Positions 62,652-64,000 of a stretch of DNA of 64,000 nucleotides are shown piece by piece. A program made the translations under genes and the position numbers. Numbering within the stretch: position 1 is the stretch's first letter; each line of letters starts with the position of its first letter. The DNA is from Eilatimonas milleporae. GTDB taxonomy: Bacteria; Pseudomonadota; Alphaproteobacteria; Sphingomonadales; Kordiimonadaceae. The notes beneath the pieces were generated by a model that saw nothing but the letters and a program-made list of their open reading frames with translations, was not told the origin of the DNA and did no database searches. The DNA is taken from contig NZ_REFR01000017.1 in NCBI RefSeq assembly GCF_003688555.1, forward strand, positions 1-64,000, written 5' to 3'.

Positions 62652-64000
62652 TCAGCCGTGCATCGCGACGGTCTCCTTCAGGGCGCCGTTTTTCGCCGCC
62701 CGGTCGGCGTTGTCCGCGGCAGACCGGGAAAAGGCCGGCGCACGCGGCGGTTCCAACCCGGTGTCCGCCTTGCAGCGGTCGCGCAGGGTCTCCACCGTGC
62801 CGCCGAAATCGAACAGGCCGGGCGTGCCGGCCTCCGCGGCCATCTGTTTGCGCAGCGCCTGTGTCGCCACGTCATCGACGGTGTGGCCATCCCCCCCGGT
62901 CACCACGCCATAGCGCCGCGCGCCGTCGGGCGTGATCAGACCGGATTCCAGGTCGTGGATAACGGCGTCAAGGTCCCGTTCCAGCGGATTGCCCCAGCCG
63001 CCGCCGCCCCAGGTCTCGAAGAGGACATAGTCGCCGGCGTCCACCATGACATTGTCGCACTTGGCCGGCAGCAGTGTCTCGCTGCCATCGGCGCGGATCA
63101 GGGTTTTACGGCTGCGCTGGCCGGGCTGGCCGCCCTTGACCCCCCATGGATAGGTGAACCAGCGGTCGTCATGGATCGATACGCGGCCGGGCCGCAGAAA
63201 CCGGTAGCCCACGCGCATACCGTTGCCGCCCCGGTGCTGTCCGGGGCCGCCGCTGTCCGGTATGGTTTCGCTGACCTCGATACGGACGGGAAAGTAGCTT
63301 TCCACGAACTCGTTCGGGATATTGATGAATTTGGGCCAAAGCGAATGGCCGTCCGGTCCGTCGCCTGACGGTTTGCCGGGGATGCCGCCAAAGCCGATCT
63401 GGAAAAACAGGAACCATTTTTCATTTTCGTCCAGACCGGAATACATGAAATGCGGACTGGACGAGAAACCGGCGGCGCAGAGATAATCGGGATTGGCACT
63501 GCCGAAAAGGCCGCTGATGATGTCGAAAATACGCCCCAGGGCATGAGTGCGCCCGTTCAGCGCGGCGGGCCGCCTTGGCGCCAGCAGCGTACCGTCGGGG
63601 ATGCGTACCTCCATCAGGTCGAAAAAGCCGTCATTCAGCAGAATATCGGGATCGAACATCATCACCATGAACTGGCCACAGAACATTTTGAACATCTGGT
63701 CGCTGAGCAGCAGGTTGATACAGCCCAGCGATTGCGGGTCGGTGCGGCCGAAGTCGAAGATCATCCTGTCGCCCTCGCGCCACATGTCGCAGGCGATCCT
63801 GTAAGGCCCCATGCCGAGACCGTCGTCACAGACATAATCCTCGAAGCTGACCTTGCGTTCCGGCACGGTGGTGCGGATCAGATGCCGCATGGACCGGCGG
63901 TTGCGGTCCAGCAGTTCCTCGAGGGCGGAAACAAAGACGTCCACACCGTAACGGTCCGCCATTTCCAGGCAGCGGTTGCCGCCGGCGCGGCATGCCGCGA
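62652..64000 (-). CDS. Hydantoinase B/oxoprolinase family protein, N-terminus outside the window
   Basis: At least 449 aa are visible; the frame stays open past 64000 (AACRAGGNRCLEMADRYG reads across a methionine at 63962, which is therefore not the start). Family blocks are VSFEDYVCDDGLG, FDFGRTDPQSLGCIN, the glycine-rich GGPGQHRGGNGMRVGYRFLRPG and GDYVLFETWGGGGWGNPLERD. With HyuA it would form an ATP-dependent lactam or hydantoin-opening enzyme (N-methylhydantoinase, oxoprolinase or caprolactamase types). The C-terminus (FSRSAADNADRAAKNGALKE) is ordinary. Confidence 0.9.
   Translation of the reverse strand, partial: AACRAGGNRCLEMADRYGVDVFVSALEELLDRNRRSMRHLIRTTVPERKVSFEDYVCDDGLGMGPYRIACDMWREGDRMIFDFGRTDPQSLGCINLLLSDQMFKMFCGQFMVMMFDPDILLNDGFFDLMEVRIPDGTLLAPRRPAALNGRTHALGRIFDIISGLFGSANPDYLCAAGFSSSPHFMYSGLDENEKWFLFFQIGFGGIPGKPSGDGPDGHSLWPKFINIPNEFVESYFPVRIEVSETIPDSGGPGQHRGGNGMRVGYRFLRPGRVSIHDDRWFTYPWGVKGGQPGQRSRKTLIRADGSETLLPAKCDNVMVDAGDYVLFETWGGGGWGNPLERDLDAVIHDLESGLITPDGARRYGVVTGGDGHTVDDVATQALRKQMAAEAGTPGLFDFGGTVETLRDRCKADTGLEPPRAPAFSRSAADNADRAAKNGALKETVAMHG

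Overview
The window reads as a chromosomal segment of a GC-rich alphaproteobacterium. The best markers are a GcrA cell-cycle regulator, the hemC-hemD-(Mic60-like)-hemY block, a PAS_5-type protein, a one-operon SUF system headed by an Rrf2 regulator, and argD-argF-hslO. Two large TonB-dependent receptors with secreted hydrolases suggest a heterotrophic, probably aquatic lineage. I cannot name the genus.

Layout. 0-11.4 kb is housekeeping: the 3' end of acs, small envelope and phosphatase genes, a minus-strand run tsaD, gpsA, yciI-like, Rieske, then plus-strand hemC, hemD, Mic60-like, hemY. At 11.5-12.5 kb an intact tRNA-Thr(CGU) is followed by a single AbiJ-like defence gene and a decayed 47-bp copy of the tRNA 3' half, so this is a recombinase-less mini-island. 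12.6-16.8 kb holds a HAD phosphatase, a metallophosphoesterase, an RpiR regulator and an AGCS transporter.

17.1-24.1 kb (minus strand) is the most unusual block. Six tightly packed genes match, enzyme by enzyme, the Campylobacter jejuni route to (O-methyl) phosphoramidate: CDP-phosphoramidate kinase (CysC-like), SAM methyltransferase, PEP-synthase-like glutamine kinase, class I glutamine amidotransferase-type hydrolase and cytidylyltransferase. The sixth gene is a sulfotransferase-fold protein that could be the transferase for a 3'-phospho-CDP donor. A GntR/FCD regulator lies upstream.

25.6-32.1 kb is rrf2-sufBCDS-sufT-sufA on the minus strand with an IscR type-1-like box upstream. 32.4-35.6 kb carries an E1 alpha/beta pair of a 2-oxoacid dehydrogenase, a cytochrome b561 and a cytochrome c'. 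35.8-42.3 kb has gcrA, an ABC-2 permease, argD, argF, hslO, a glycosyltransferase and a small membrane protein.

42.4-64 kb is an uptake-and-hydrolysis region. It contains an ECF sigma factor/FecR/STN-type TonB receptor trio with a secreted companion, a VanX-type D,D-dipeptidase, a type-B carboxylesterase and an unknown 266-aa protein. These are followed by a D-aminoacylase-like lipoprotein, a membrane-anchored serine beta-lactamase-like hydrolase, an isochorismatase-fold amidase, a C45 Ntn-hydrolase, a second TonB receptor and the start-truncated end of a hydantoinase B. Three near-identical palindromes (core TGACTGAC-YR-GTCAGTCA) lie between these genes and look like operators of one TetR-type regulator that is not in the window.
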